Assembly (NCBI GenBank): GCA_959347315.1
Contig: OY365807.1
Coordinates: 14,379,140 to 14,443,139 of the forward strand
Reading direction: 5' to 3'
DNA length: 64,000 nt
Source of the DNA: Bimastos eiseni
Taxonomy: Eukaryota > Annelida > Clitellata > Crassiclitellata > Lumbricidae
The notes beneath the pieces were generated by a model. That model made no database searches and had not been told where the DNA came from. It worked only from the letters and a program-made list of their open reading frames with translations. A program made the position numbers and the translations under genes. Shown here in pieces: positions 1-11,053 of the stretch. Position 1 is the stretch's first letter; each line of letters starts with the position of its first letter.

Positions 1-189
1 TGCCTTTCTAGTATATTGGCACCTGTGGTGGGCCGTCTTCTAAGAAGTAACTCTTCTGGGATTGGCATGTTACTGCATGCCTTAGCTCACCTAGGTATAT
101 AATACCCTGCCTAAGTGTTTTAGCTGGCTTTTAGTCTAACGTAGCTGCTCTAGCTTAGATTAAAATTATGTACGTACCTCTCGCTGGAG

Positions 190-709
190 ATGAGTTCTAG
201 CGAGAGACCCCTCGCCTCCGGGTCTGAGCCTCAAGCCCGACCCGATGCTGGCACACCGATGGACCTGACGGTGTTGCCCCCGTCCAATAAACGGGCGAGC
301 GCAGTGACGAGTCCGCTGGTAGCGGAAGCAAATTTTTTTTCTAGCTGAGTCTGAAAATGATTCAGACAATGATGGTAGAAGGAGAGGGGGCGAGTTTAAG
401 ACCGTCACCAGTAAAGCAGAAAAAGCTGCCAAGCGCGAGAAGCGAAGGAAAATTCGCAGAACGGAGGCGATTCTGGACTCCTACCTGAAGGACAGTAGGA
501 CTACGGTCCAGAAGCCGATGATGAAATCGGCAAACATTACCGCAGTGAGGCGGAACCTGCCAAGCGTTCCGAAGAGTGTGGAACCTGCCGCACTGGTGTC
601 GGCAGCGCAGGATGCCCCTCCCGCCCGTGTGACGATTAAATCGATTGAGAACAGCGGATGTACCTGCCCCGTCTGCAACGTGTGTGCGTGTCCACTTGGG
701 CGGACCTGA
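190..709 (+). pseudogene. Unrecognised ORF split by a poly-T frameshift, possibly a retroelement ORF1
   Basis: An ATG at 190 opens a 52-codon frame (MSSSERPLASGSEP...) that stops at 346, just after a run of eight T at 333-340. The next frame is open across that run and continues to a stop at 709, so one extra T would join them into about 170 residues. The second part is acidic (SENDSDND), then strongly basic (KAEKAAKREKRRKIRR), and ends in a cysteine cluster, CTCPVCNVCACP. The run ends in CTAG, so a splice acceptor is an alternative reading. The sequence just downstream shares a tail with two other sites in the window, which favours a repeat. I do not recognise the family. Confidence 0.35.
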
Positions 710-819
710 GGGCAGAGCACACAGGGCTCAATTGCTCTCTACCACAGATCTCTGTGGCTATCAGGTCAAAGTGTCCGAACGTAAAAGTAAATATGTATCT
801 TGCATACTTGTACTTCCTT

Positions 820-873
820 GACGCATATCATAGTTGTTATGGATGCGTCGTTAAATAAACTTATATCAGTCAG
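820..873 (+). repeat. Dispersed repeat tail, copy 1
   Basis: The tail contains GATGCGTCGTTAAATAAAC. Near-identical copies lie at 54,952-55,003 (inverted) and 60,350-60,400. It resembles the 3' end of a non-LTR retrotransposon or SINE; the parent element is not identified. Confidence 0.65.
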
Positions 874-879
874 TTTTAG

Positions 880-1700
880 CTGTTTAGCTCATACGAGGTA
901 AAGTCTGTGTAACGTGATTCTTATTATTATATAGGGAACTTATTATTATGTAATTTATTTTAAATATTATTATTATCATTTTATTACTATTACCATTGAC
1001 ACTATGTTCTTGAATTATGTAGCCCTGTGAGGCTCACCTTTATGAGAAGGATTATAAGACGTGTATTAGGTCCCTGATGATTAAGGATGATTAAGTAGTT
1101 ACTAACTTATGATTATGAGATTATACGAGCAAGTCGTTTATTGCTTGTATGTCAATTTTTCGTAATGAATTGTGAGCTTATTATTGAGAGAATTGTTACG
1201 AACATTGTCATGATTGCTAACTTAACTTATTATTGACAATCTTCACTGTCAAGATCGATTTAGTCTGGTTCTTATATTCTTGAGCGAAATGATAAGAAAC
1301 TGATGAAAGCTATTTGTGAGTCGTTTATCGGGTGTCCGTGTGCATGAGCTAGATTCCTAATTCCCTAATGGAGCCTTGAGGTGTTGTTGATTACTTTGCT
1401 GATAGTGCATTTTGGTAGATGTAGAACCATCGTTGCCTATAGATTAAGGAAATGATTTATGAATACACGTACAGCAAAAAGGCTGCGGGATCGAGTATTG
1501 AGATATTGTGATTTAGAATTTTAGAGATTCACATACAGCAAGAATAGCTGCGGAACTCGGATCGACAAATATAGATTAGGGTATCATATATGTATATGTA
1601 TACAAGTACTTAGCCAGGACACTGAAGAATGACAGTGATGGCGAAGCTAACGATGGGCGCTACATTATCGTATGTACAGTACAGTATCGTAAATCAGCCA
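880..1700. other. No gene seen; AT-rich spacer
   Basis: AT-rich and without a credible reading frame. A short imperfect direct repeat (ACAGCAAAAAGGCTGCGG at about 1,470 and a relative at about 1,532) is the only structure noticed. Confidence 0.5.
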
Positions 1701-1707
1701 GCATACA

Positions 1708-2760
1708 CCTTATATGATAATAAACCGTCCCTATGATACTACTAAAAACATTGGAAAATTATGGTATCAGAGGGTACAACTAAAATGGCTTTATAGCTAC
1801 CTTAATAATCGTACACAGAGAATAATGTGTAATGGTGCGCTATCGGAGGTGAGTTCCCCAGGGCTCCAATCTTGGACCTTTATTATTTCTTCTGTACATT
1901 AATGATCTGGCTACTGTCTCAGCAACATTATTCTTTATTTTACTTGCCGATGATACAAATGTATTTTATTCGCATAGTTCCTGGCAAACTCTGGTAAGGG
2001 TTGTTAATGCGGAGTTAGCTGATGTTGCTATGTATATGGTTTTGTGCTAATAGACTCTCTCTTACTCTAGATAAAACTAATTTCCTTTTGTTTAAGTCAC
2101 ATAGGAAAATTAGTCCTAGGGATAATCCAAGTTTGCTCATTAATGATATTCCTATAAATCAAGTAGAGTCCACTAAGTTTCTTGGGGTCTATGTTGACTA
2201 TGTTAGCCTGGAAAGATCACGGTAACCACATTTCTTCAAAAATCGCAAAGAACGTTGGCATCTTGGTCAGAACTTCTTATATACTCCCTAAGTCAATTAG
2301 AATTAAATTGTATTACTCGGTAAGATTAATAGCAGGTGCTCGTAGATGCACTCATACGAGGACATAATACAAGGAGTACAAGTCATTGAAAATTAGTCAA
2401 ATTACGGTCCTCCAAATGTCTGAGTTCATATATCGATACGAACACGGCTTACTCCCTGCTATCTTTAGACGATATTTTTCCACTGTACTTGACACAAACA
2501 CCCACAATACTAGATATATAACAGCTTATCGCCCCATGAAAGCTCGAACCAATGCATGTACGTATACTATCAAATTTTCTGGACCCTCATCATGGAATAA
2601 CATTCCATTGGAAATTCGTCTGTCAAATAATATTATAGCATTCAAAAATAAGTTACGAGCCTTCCCCATCAATTCATTAATGCACTAAATCATCAATTAC
2701 AATAAATCCTAATTAATTACTAATCACTACTATACACTAAACTATATATTGTATATAATG
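1708..2760 (+). pseudogene. Decayed LINE reverse transcriptase, 3' half (CR1/L2/jockey-like)
   Basis: Pieces in several frames read as the later half of a non-LTR retrotransposon reverse transcriptase. In order they are YLNNRTQRIMCNGALSEVSS, a degraded PQG region, the catalytic motif LADDT at 1,943-1,957, NRLSLTLDKTNFLLFKSH, KFLGVYVD, SSKIAKNVGILVRTSYILPK and the C-terminal SGPSSWNNIPLEIRL near 2,580. Frameshifts (near 1,870 and 2,190), a stop after LADDT and a gap near 2,330 make it non-functional. The 5' half with the endonuclease is absent, as is usual for 5'-truncated LINE copies. The reverse-transcriptase call is firm; the clade is inferred from the motifs. Confidence 0.85.
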
Positions 2761-2769
2761 GTGCATATG

Positions 2770-3390
2770 ACTGCATTTAGTTAAGCTTTGCTCATTTTTT
2801 CATTTGGTGTTTTGTTGCGTTTTAGGATTAATTTGCAATAAAGATAAATTGCCATTTATCAGTGTGATATATATAGTTGCTACATGGGGTCCCTATTTAG
2901 CGGGACTCGCATCCCTACTGGGGCTCCAATTGTAGCCAATGTAAGTTTGCTTGTGCATATTGTGAGATGTACTCTATTTTGTTGTTGGTTACAATAAAAA
3001 ACTTCTTGATTTAATTTTTAATTTTAATTTTTGATTGATGACTGCCGCAGACACGGTGGTGACGTCGAAAAGTAGTTCCTCTCTGGTGGGAGATGAAAGA
3101 CATCCGGATATTCGTCGTGGTTCAATGAGGATGTAGAAAAGACATTCGTCGTGTGTAGATGAAAAGCAACCCGTGACTATCGGTCGAGGATTCGAGGTCA
3201 CTCCAACTACCGCGTCAGCAGCCACACACCGAGACGAAAACACTGGTCCACAGAAGGCCTATAGTATACAGAGACTGCATGGCCGACACGATCGTGCAGT
3301 CCACTCTTATACGGCCATGCCCATCACAACAGAACTCGGAAGTTTGTAATTTAGACCAGCTGACCATCATGGGAAAGAATAAAACCTAAC
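2770..3390. other. No gene seen
   Basis: An AT-rich stretch follows the LINE remnant and probably includes its 3' untranslated end. The minus-strand frame at 2,989-3,243 resembles nothing I know and is probably chance. Confidence 0.45.
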
Positions 3391-3394
3391 AATT

Positions 3395-3428
3395 GTATGC
3401 AAGCATGTATGCATGCATGTATGTATGC
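3395..3428. repeat. GCAT/GTAT microsatellite
   Basis: Short run of alternating ATGC and ATGT tetranucleotides. Confidence 0.8.
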
Positions 3429-3880
3429 GCGGAGATATAAGTCGCAGTCCAGACTTCTGTAGTCGTTTGGCCGTCATACGGCGCCATATAAATTGCACCT
3501 TCTTATATTATTGTCATCATTATTTCTATTATTATTATGGGATGTATCTTCTCTCTTCCTCTTCTTCTTTACTCTCTTCCGTCAGGTGTGTGCCTACCAG
3601 ATGTGACTTAATTGTGCCAGAACTTCTCTATCTAACCTCAGTGCTTAAGTGCTTAAAGTGTGCATGGACGGTCATGGACGGCGTCCAGGCACTTATTTTC
3701 ATGGCTGGACGCCACCCTACCACTTATTTGGCCAGAGTTGCCTGGACGAGCGTCCATGAGCAGTGCAATTCTTTGCCAGCTACGTTATCATAAACAGCAT
3801 TTATTTCTTATTAACCCACACAATTTTATATTTTTATTAGACTTACTAACTTTGCGTGTCCTGTGTTTATAATGGATATA
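3429..3880. other. No gene seen
   Basis: No recognisable coding similarity. The 126-codon plus-strand frame at 3,413-3,793 includes a TATT-rich low-complexity stretch and is judged accidental. Confidence 0.45.
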
Positions 3881-4130
3881 CTTCCGTCGCTTAGCGTAAC
3901 ATTGTTCATTTTTGACCTACAAGCATAAAATTTCATATTTGGAATCAGAAAATAATGCAGAGTAACACCTGATATGTCCACACTTTGAGATGTTATCAGT
4001 TAGAATGATTTTGTAGGTTTTTGTTTATGAGCGATAATAGAGGTTTTTGCGCATCCGAAGGCGAAGAGAAACGCACATCGCTAACTAATAGGTTGCAGAA
4101 ATATGCTTTCATTATTAAGGAACACAACTT
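3881..4130 (+). repeat. Dispersed repeat of about 250 bp, copy 1 (inverted mate at 9,750-9,997)
   Basis: This block matches the reverse complement of 9,750-9,997 along nearly its whole length. Shared landmarks are CTTCCNTCGCTTAGCGT, CCTGATATGTCCACACTT, GATTTTGTAGGTTTTTGTT and GCATCCGAAGGCGAAGA. The two copies face each other across about 5.6 kb. It may be a MITE family or the two ends of a larger element. Confidence 0.75.
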
Positions 4131-4654
4131 TTGGCTAAATTAATCTTGTTGCACGGTATCACTTCATGTTTTATAGTCTTGGTGATAAAATTTAACATTT
4201 AAAGTAGCTTTCAGAGGATGTTGGTGACAATTCCCAATTATTGCAGCTTAACGCTGAATCGCTAGCTTTGGCTGGTGGCCGTGGTGGGTCAGACTCGTAA
4301 TAGTCTACGTCAAATCAACCAGTGGTGTAGGCCTACACCGATTTAGGGTTTATTTAAGTTTTTGTACGTTAACTACATGCAATAGCAAAAATGACAGTGC
4401 CAATTTATCAGAATATTTCAAAATTTGAATGAGATAAGTTTTTTTTGCTAATAAGAAAAAGTGAATCGTTAAAAAAGGACACGATCTTCCAAGTTTTGAT
4501 ATCTATATCTAAGCCAGCAGTTAAGGGATGAACTCTTAGTCAAATAATCAGTGTGTTGTGGTCAGTGGCAGAGCTCTGAAGAGCTGCCAGTGCCCCACCA
4601 ACTGAGTTTGTGACTCCCACCAGTGAGGTACACAAGTGCTCAGTATACATTCAT
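4131..4654. other. No gene seen
   Basis: AT-rich non-coding sequence ending in a short ATTC repeat that is the tail of the minus-strand LINE beside it. Confidence 0.45.
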
Positions 4655-5600
4655 TCATTCATTGGGAAAATTTATATAGTGCCCCTTCAAGGTTACTATT
4701 CAGGAGCGCTCCCGACTCGACCCCGGCTGAAAAGAAAAGTCTTAAGGCCACTGTAAAATGCATCTGAATGAACAATAGGCCTAGGACGCAACGATAATGG
4801 TAGCCCATTCCATGCCATTTGTCAACAAACAGAGGAAGCGTTATTCTTTCAAACTGTAGTTCGCGTGCGGGTAACAAAGAGTTCACCCTGCGTGGAAGAG
4901 CGGAGAGCACGTCGTCCCTGCACACCCTTGGCAGAGCAACAGAGCTCTTGTAACTACGTATGGGCGGCACCTAATGGCACCGCCACACCAAAGCAGAAAC
5001 ATGGTACATGATCTGCTGTGGGATAGGTAGCCAATGCAGGACACCAAGCATATAATCGGTGACACGACCGAACTTTTGGATACGGCCAATGAGGCACGCG
5101 GCCGTGCTCAGGACTCGCTCTAAGCACTCCAACTGCCCAGCCGGGAGGCCAGCGTAGAGCATACAGCAATAGTCAAGGTGAGTGACAATAAAAGAATGGA
5201 TCAGGGTAGTGGTCACGTTGATAGTAAGAGAGCGAGAGACAACTCTCAGCTGGCGCAGCTGATAGTTACAGCTGCAACAGAGCTGATGAATGTGTGCTGT
5301 GAATGCGAGTTCCTTGTCCAGGATAACACCTAGATTGCGTACAGCTGTACTGCGGAAACTCAGAGGCAAGGGCTGCAAGATTGAGTTTTGCGAGCTGTTG
5401 GCGTGTACCTAGCCAGATGAATTGGGTCTTGGATGGGTTGAGACGCAGGCGGTTCGACGACATCCAAACCCCAAGAATATCCAGCGCTAAACTCATGGCT
5501 CGGACTGTGAGAGCAGCATCGGATGGCAGGCAGTGCATGTATGCCTGGACATCATCGGCATAAGACTGGCCTAGGGCAGAGTTAGCTGCGAGGAGGCCTG
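4655..5600 (-). pseudogene. LINE reverse transcriptase fragment, 3' part (CR1/L2-like), family I
   Basis: Read on the minus strand, the fragment starts just before the catalytic motif YADDV (5,548-5,562). It continues through WMSSNRLRLNPSKTQFIWLG, VRNLGVILDKELAF, LRQLRVVSRSLTINVTTTLI and LDYCCMLYAGLP to VLHWLPI. A frameshift near 5,390 and others near 5,000 break it. The 3' end is an ATTC-type tail near 4,650, preceded by an ATATAAATTTTCCC-like segment. A closely related copy lies at 6,700-7,260, and plus-strand pieces of the same type lie at 29,650-30,990. The copy is 5' truncated and dead. Confidence 0.9.
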
Positions 5601-6699
5601 GGTTTTAGATAGTTATAGATAGTTAGTCCATGATTAGTTTCATTAGTCTGTGCTTTCCAAGGACATTTTCTATGCCGTGATCATCAAAGTGGGGTTTAAG
5701 GCTTGCCCAGAAAGTAAAAATATAGAACCGTCACTGGTAAAAATCCAGGATGGTGTTCAGTTCCTTTCCTTGTGAATCATTTTTTCAAGATGAACAATTT
5801 TATAGTGTTGTAATTTGCTGTTAATAGGTATCGTACTACATTACGGTTAACTTATTAATGACCAACAACTGTCATGTACTTGGTCATAACTGATATATCA
5901 TTACTATGCTGTTAGTGTTTCAGTTTACAGTGGATTCATACTATTCATAAATGCACGGTCAAATTAAACATAAGTACAGGTTTACATATATATTTTGTGC
6001 TTTAATGTTCAATAAACAAAATATGCATCAGACATGCATAGTAGTGGAATCATGCTTCTAATTGTTGCCTCCTGGAATTGACCGGATTGCAGTGTGGATT
6101 TGATGCATCATCGATTGATGCACTTGGCATTAGACACAGGCGCAATAGAAGTGTTGATTAATAATAAATAATAATAATAAATAATAATAATAATCTTGCA
6201 GATGTTAGTACTCATTGTTTATAGTTTATACTGATTGTCAGTCACTGCCTGTTGTTGCCATGAATTTGTTTCGGCATAGTGTCAATACAGTAGCAATAAT
6301 TAGCACTCTTTCACTGTCCTTCAGGTAGCTGTGCTCCATCCATTTGCATCCAAATCAGATACCTGTAGTTACTTTTTCTCAGCCAATGTATGCTTTGGCA
6401 TAGCAGACTTAGTGGCAATGGCCTGGGAAATTTTAAGAAGATAAATTTGTTGTAATGACGGTAATAGAAAGTTTCAAAACATTTCCATAGACAGGCAGTC
6501 CACTGTGTGGGTCATTATCTAGAGAAGCAAGTTAAAAGTCAAGATCAAGGTGAAAGGATTGAGCAAAAGATGGTGGTGGCTGGGTTCCACTGTGATGAGC
6601 ATTTCAGATATATCTATGATCTGCATAGAGTTGATGCACCTTTCATGCAAGAAGGGTTGCCTAGGCAGATGTAAGTGTGTTTCTTAGGCTAATCATATT
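5601..6699. other. No gene seen; AAT microsatellite at 6,157-6,195
   Basis: AT-rich sequence with no convincing frame. The only feature is a short AAT/AATA simple repeat. Confidence 0.5.
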
Positions 6700-7260
6700 A
6701 TTATTATTATTGCATCAATTTTGTATAGCACCCTTTCAAGTTTTCCTAATCAGGAGCGCTCCCAGCTAACCCCGGCCAAACAGAACAGTCCTAAGAGTAG
6801 TGAAAAATGAGGCAAACTGATTTATAAGTATTTGTTGAAGCTTGGTAGAGAGTCCATTGCATTTAGCAGGACCAGCCACTGAGAAGGCACGGCACTGGCC
6901 GCTAGTCCAAGGGCGGGGTACCATAAGTTCAGCTTGTGCGGCTGAGTGGAGAGAGCAACGGCGCTGGACGTGCGTGGTGGAGCAGTAAAGCTCCCGCAAG
7001 TATGATGGGGCCAAACCCTCAATACAGCGCCGGATGAGAAAAAAACCCGATAAGAAATATGCTGCAGGTAAGGCAGCCAGTGCAGTACATACCGCATGTA
7101 CTCAGAAACTTGCCCAAACCTGGGAATGCGGCCTACAAGGCAGGCAGCAGTGCATAGAACCCTATTTACGGATCCAATCCGGCAAGCCGGAAGTTCATTT
7201 GGATAAAGCTCTACAGTAATCAAGCCTTGCTACAACAAAAGCACGAACAATCGTTGATGC
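6700..7260 (-). pseudogene. LINE 3' fragment, family I, second copy
   Basis: The minus strand encodes VNRVLCTAACLVGRIPRFGQVSEYM and VLHWLPYLQ, matching the C-terminal region of the LINE at 4,655-5,600. The shared 3' end (CAGGAGCGCTCCC, then a degraded GCACTATA-type segment) runs into an ATT microsatellite at 6,700. Only the last part of the polymerase remains. A frameshift near 7,030 breaks it. Confidence 0.87.
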
Positions 7261-7623
7261 CGCACATCAGGACATTCTCTTTTATGCAAAGCTCTCTAAT
7301 CACAGACTTTGGCAAAGAAGGTGAAAAGAACAGTAAAATTTGTGTTTATGTATTTAATGGTACTATTTTTAAACAGAGCTGAAGCATAGCAACCCATTTT
7401 TTGGTCGTGGCCATAGTTTGAGAAACACTGACATAGAATGACCATTTTGAGCGATCTGTGGGAGAGGATCGAAACCAGTGAAGAGGAGGACCACTAAGAC
7501 CAAAGGAGATTTCAAGTCAACATAAGTCTAAGGAACCAGTGAAGAGGGGGACCAGGCAGGTAGGTTGTCAAATCCAATGGCGTAGGATGTGAGTGGTCCA
7601 GTAAATAGAAGAGCTGGTATTCG

Positions 7624-7944
7624 TCATTGAGAAGGGGTATTTGGGGAGCTGTTAGTAGGAAACTGGGGAGAGTAGTTTTGATCAGTGGAGATAGAGGAGT
7701 AATGGGGGTCTGGGGATGGTAATGTTTGTAAAGTAATTGCTTTCAGAGTTTGTGCGTTAGGGATTTTACTTTGTCCCGGGTTAGGGTTTTGTTCACGGGT
7801 TCGATTTCTAAAATTTTCTTGACAATTTGTCTTATTGACGTTAACGATCTTAGATGTCGTGGAAGCTATTATGTCTTTGATGTCAGGAACTTGAGCAAAA
7901 ATTGGCATCCATGCAATATTTACAAATTCATAGATAAAAACCAC
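7624..7944 (-). CDS. Unrecognised 106-codon frame, doubtful gene
   Basis: The frame begins MVFIYEFVNIAWMPIFAQ and becomes rich in Pro, Ser, Thr and Asn towards its end. It could be a fragment of a retroelement ORF1 or chance. The transposon at 7,953 begins eight bases upstream of its start, so the original N-terminus may be interrupted. The surrounding 7,261-7,623 shows nothing recognisable. Confidence 0.2.
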   Translation of the reverse strand: MVFIYEFVNIAWMPIFAQVPDIKDIIASTTSKIVNVNKTNCQENFRNRTREQNPNPGQSKIPNAQTLKAITLQTLPSPDPHYSSISTDQNYSPQFPTNSSPNTPSQ

Positions 7945-8091
7945 AAGTTACACAGGGTGTCTACAGGTACTGGAAACACTGGAAATACTGGAAAAGTACT
8001 GGAATGTTTTTGTTATGCTGGAAATACTGGAAAAATACTGGAATTCTGAAATTTATACTGGAAAAAAATTAAGTTCTCTAAATCTATTTTT

Positions 8092-8395
8092 GGGTAGTCT
8101 TAGTCAGGATCTCTTACAGATCTCAGAGAGTAGCGATCCTGTCCAATAAATAACTGCTAAAACTTTTTTAATTGCAGGTCCTTGAATGTATTTCTGGGTA
8201 GTCAGGGTCTCTTACAGATCTCAGGGAGTAGCGACCCTGCCCAATAAATGGCAGCTAAAACTTTTTTAATATAGTCAGTTCTTGAAGTGTATTTCTGGAT
8301 AGTCAGGGTCTCTTACAGATCTCAGGGAGTAGCGACCCTGCCCAATAAATGGAAGCTAAGACCTTTTCAAATGGATCTCAGAGAGAGGTATTGTA
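8092..8395 (+). repeat. Three tandem copies of a ~103-bp unit inside the transposon
   Basis: Units begin at 8,092, 8,196 and 8,297 with GGGTAGTC or GGATAGTC. Each holds TCTTACAGATCTCAG, AGTAGCGA and CAATAAAT. A partial fourth unit (GATCTCAGAGAGAGG) follows near 8,372. Confidence 0.85.
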
Positions 8396-9114
8396 GATAA
8401 ATATTACGCTACAAAACTTTATGAAGCCTGTGTCTAATGTACTGTACATATATAGTTAAACAAATCAAGCATCATCCCCATATTTAACAAATATTACCTA
8501 GATTAAATTAAAATATGCAGTTCTTATTTAGTAACCTTATAGATAACATGTGAACATGGTTTGCTATTTGCAGGTGATGATTAGTGGTAACAACAGAAAC
8601 TATTTCAAAATATAAATTTCCTGCTATTTTTATTTCTGCTATAACTTTTATGCATATAACTGCAATAAAACTGCATGAATAACCAGTGAATAATTAGATT
8701 TTTGATTTGCTTTGATCACAAAGTTCAGCAAATTGCTTCATTCTGAATTCAAGTTAGTACATATAGTGTTTTCAATCATTTCAATGGAATGTGACTGTTA
8801 ATGTAATGGATGAGGCATTCAATATGCATATTTGTTATTGTTGACATTTTTTGTTTTATTTGGTGTATTATTCAAAATAATATACCAAATAATATTCCAA
8901 TTGAGCAATTAAGTTGTAAATAAAATATAAAAAGAATTTACAATGATGAAGGGAGCATGCTGATTGGGGTCATTGACTCATTGTAGACTAGGTAGTATAC
9001 TATATAAGGTTTTCATCGAGCTGTTGCAATTATTTAGGATATATTGAAAAATTGACTTTATAGATGTTCCTTCAATTTCTATTTTGAGTGTGTTAATGAT
9101 ATACTATAATAAAT

Positions 9115-9348
9115 ATTGTGCCTTCTGATCATGTTATCGGAATGCTGCACCTAGATATTTTTTGTATTTATATTAAAGTCAAAAAAATATATATTATATA
9201 TATATTTTTATAGTGATTTTAAAAATCTTTATTTTTAAAATATAATATTATTATATTTATAGGGATTTTAAAAATAAAGATTTTTAAAATCACTATACAA
9301 ATCTTATATAATAATTATTGTGCCTTCTGATAATGTTATCGGAATGCT
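9115..9348. repeat. Direct repeats flanking a perfect 33-bp inverted repeat
   Basis: A near-identical 32-bp direct repeat (CCTTCTGATCATGTTATCGG and its variant) lies at 9,115-9,146 and 9,317-9,348. Between them, 9,209-9,241 and 9,265-9,297 are exact reverse complements with a 23-base loop. The arms are AT-rich (TATAGTGATTTTAAAAATC...). This hairpin lies within the 1.7-kb transposon and may itself be a small nested element. Confidence 0.85.
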
Positions 9349-9749
9349 TCATTTAATTTATGATCAGTATAGTAATAACTATAGTGAGTCGCTCAGTTCA
9401 TGAACAGTGCAGTTTACGTCATTACAATTATTAGGTGAATGACACAATGGTCAGCGTTGGTTGGAGCTGACCATCATGCTCCTCTAATTATTGTAAATTT
9501 AGTAACAGATGAACATTTGCTCAGTACATCAATTATTGTGTACTTAATATACATGATCTATGTGTAAAATTTCTGCAAGAATTATACTTGAAATATGTTA
9601 AAATAAATAATTGAAATACTGGAAAAATACTGGAATTTTCTTAGTTTTATTCTGTAGACACCCTGTTACATCACATAGATTCTTGCCTATTTTGGGAGAG
9701 CACAACTAGTGACAACTCTCAACAAGGAGGCCACACAGGGGCTGAGGAA

Positions 9750-9997
9750 CTTGAATTAAAGCACATTTCTGCACACAATCAGTTAGCTATTTGCGCTTGT
9801 CTTCGCCTTCGGATGCACAAAAACCTATATTATCGCTCATCAACAAAAACCTACAAAATCATCGTAACCAGTACTATCTCGAAGTGTGGACATATCAGGT
9901 AGTTTAAAACAGAAAATTATCTATCTACAAAAAAATGCTTGTAGGTGAATTTTGAACAATGCAGTCGATTATTGACGCTAAGCGAAGGAAGTAATGT
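9750..9997 (-). repeat. Dispersed repeat of about 250 bp, copy 2 (inverted mate at 3,881-4,130)
   Basis: Reverse complement of the block at 3,881-4,130, with clear but imperfect identity over the whole length. Confidence 0.75.
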
Positions 9998-11045
9998 CAG
10001 TCATTCGTGTTATATACTCTACAGTTAGCCTTTAATCCCGCTGTACCTAATTTTAGATTTTCATCGTCTTATGCGCTTCCGGTTTAATCGCCTGCTGGAT
10101 TTGTTAATTTCTTTTCTGACATTGAAAGCACAAAGTTGTTTCAACTGGTTCTCTAAAATGTTTGACAAGCGGATCGGGCCTATTAAGTAATCAAAATAAT
10201 TAAGTTGCAACACTACCATAGCACGCATAAAATCGAACTGAATGTCTTAAATTTTCCTCTGTACATTTCAAGTTGCGAAACGTGTGGGTCTAGCTAAATA
10301 GATAGGACCTATCTGCTGTTAGTGCATAATGTCGGACGAAAAAAGTTAAAAAGACCAGTTGCCCCACCTGGAGCAGACTTGCTGTCGTTCTGGAAAAGAC
10401 CATGTACATGTATGTAGGCTAACCTTGTGAACGACTAATTCATTTGTCAGGATACACTGCAAATAAAATGCTGTAGGGCTACAGTTGCAAACTAACAGGC
10501 ATTTTTACTTTTCTTACATGCAACTGAAAGTGATAAACTGCGATAAAAATATTAATCAGTTTCGAAAAATCTTCTAATGGAATGCGATTCAAGACAAAGA
10601 ACAGAATCTAGGACAAAGACTCCAAAGGTGAATTTATCTTTTCTACCTCAGTAACCAGTCCTACTTGATGCAAAGATTCCTGAGACATCATGAAAGAATA
10701 TGAAGAAGTTTAATTGGAAGCAAGAACAGAAAAACAGTCAATCACAGACAAGTATTCCAAATAAAATCACACAAGGATCACAATGTCCAAGTCACAAGTC
10801 TGAAATAAAAGTGCTCCACATTAAGTATACGTCAGTCAACATATATATATATTCTGAGTCGCAATAATTCAATCTCCTGACCCTAACCTATGCGATCAGC
10901 AATAATGTTCCCCAAATTTCACATCTACGTGGGCACAATAAAATACAAAATGGATGCCACTTAACCTCACAATCTGGACTGTCACTATTCAGCAATTCGG
11001 GAACGATCAATGAACAAATCCAGTAGAATACACTTCCACGGGATG
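9998..11045. other. No gene seen
   Basis: AT-rich sequence with no open frame of note on either strand and no repeat recognised beyond a short TATATA run near 10,842. Confidence 0.5.
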
Positions 11046-11053
11046 AATCCAAT

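Larger units (their letters stand above)
7953..9665. mobile_element. Non-autonomous DNA transposon, 1,713 bp, 14-bp perfect TIRs
   Basis: The left end CAGGGTGTCTACAG (7,953-7,966) and the right end CTGTAGACACCCTG (9,652-9,665) are exact reverse complements. TTACA flanks both ends (7,948-7,952 and 9,666-9,670), consistent with a 5-bp target duplication. Just inside each end are repeats of TACTGGAAA. There is no transposase frame inside, so mobility would need enzymes from elsewhere. The CAGGG start is hAT-like, but an 8-bp target duplication is not seen, so the superfamily is left open. Confidence 0.85.

Noticed and set aside
3180..3215. tRNA-like B-box (GGTCGAGGATTCGAGG)
   Set aside because: No matching A-box or cloverleaf at the right distance, so neither a tRNA gene nor a tRNA-derived SINE can be supported.
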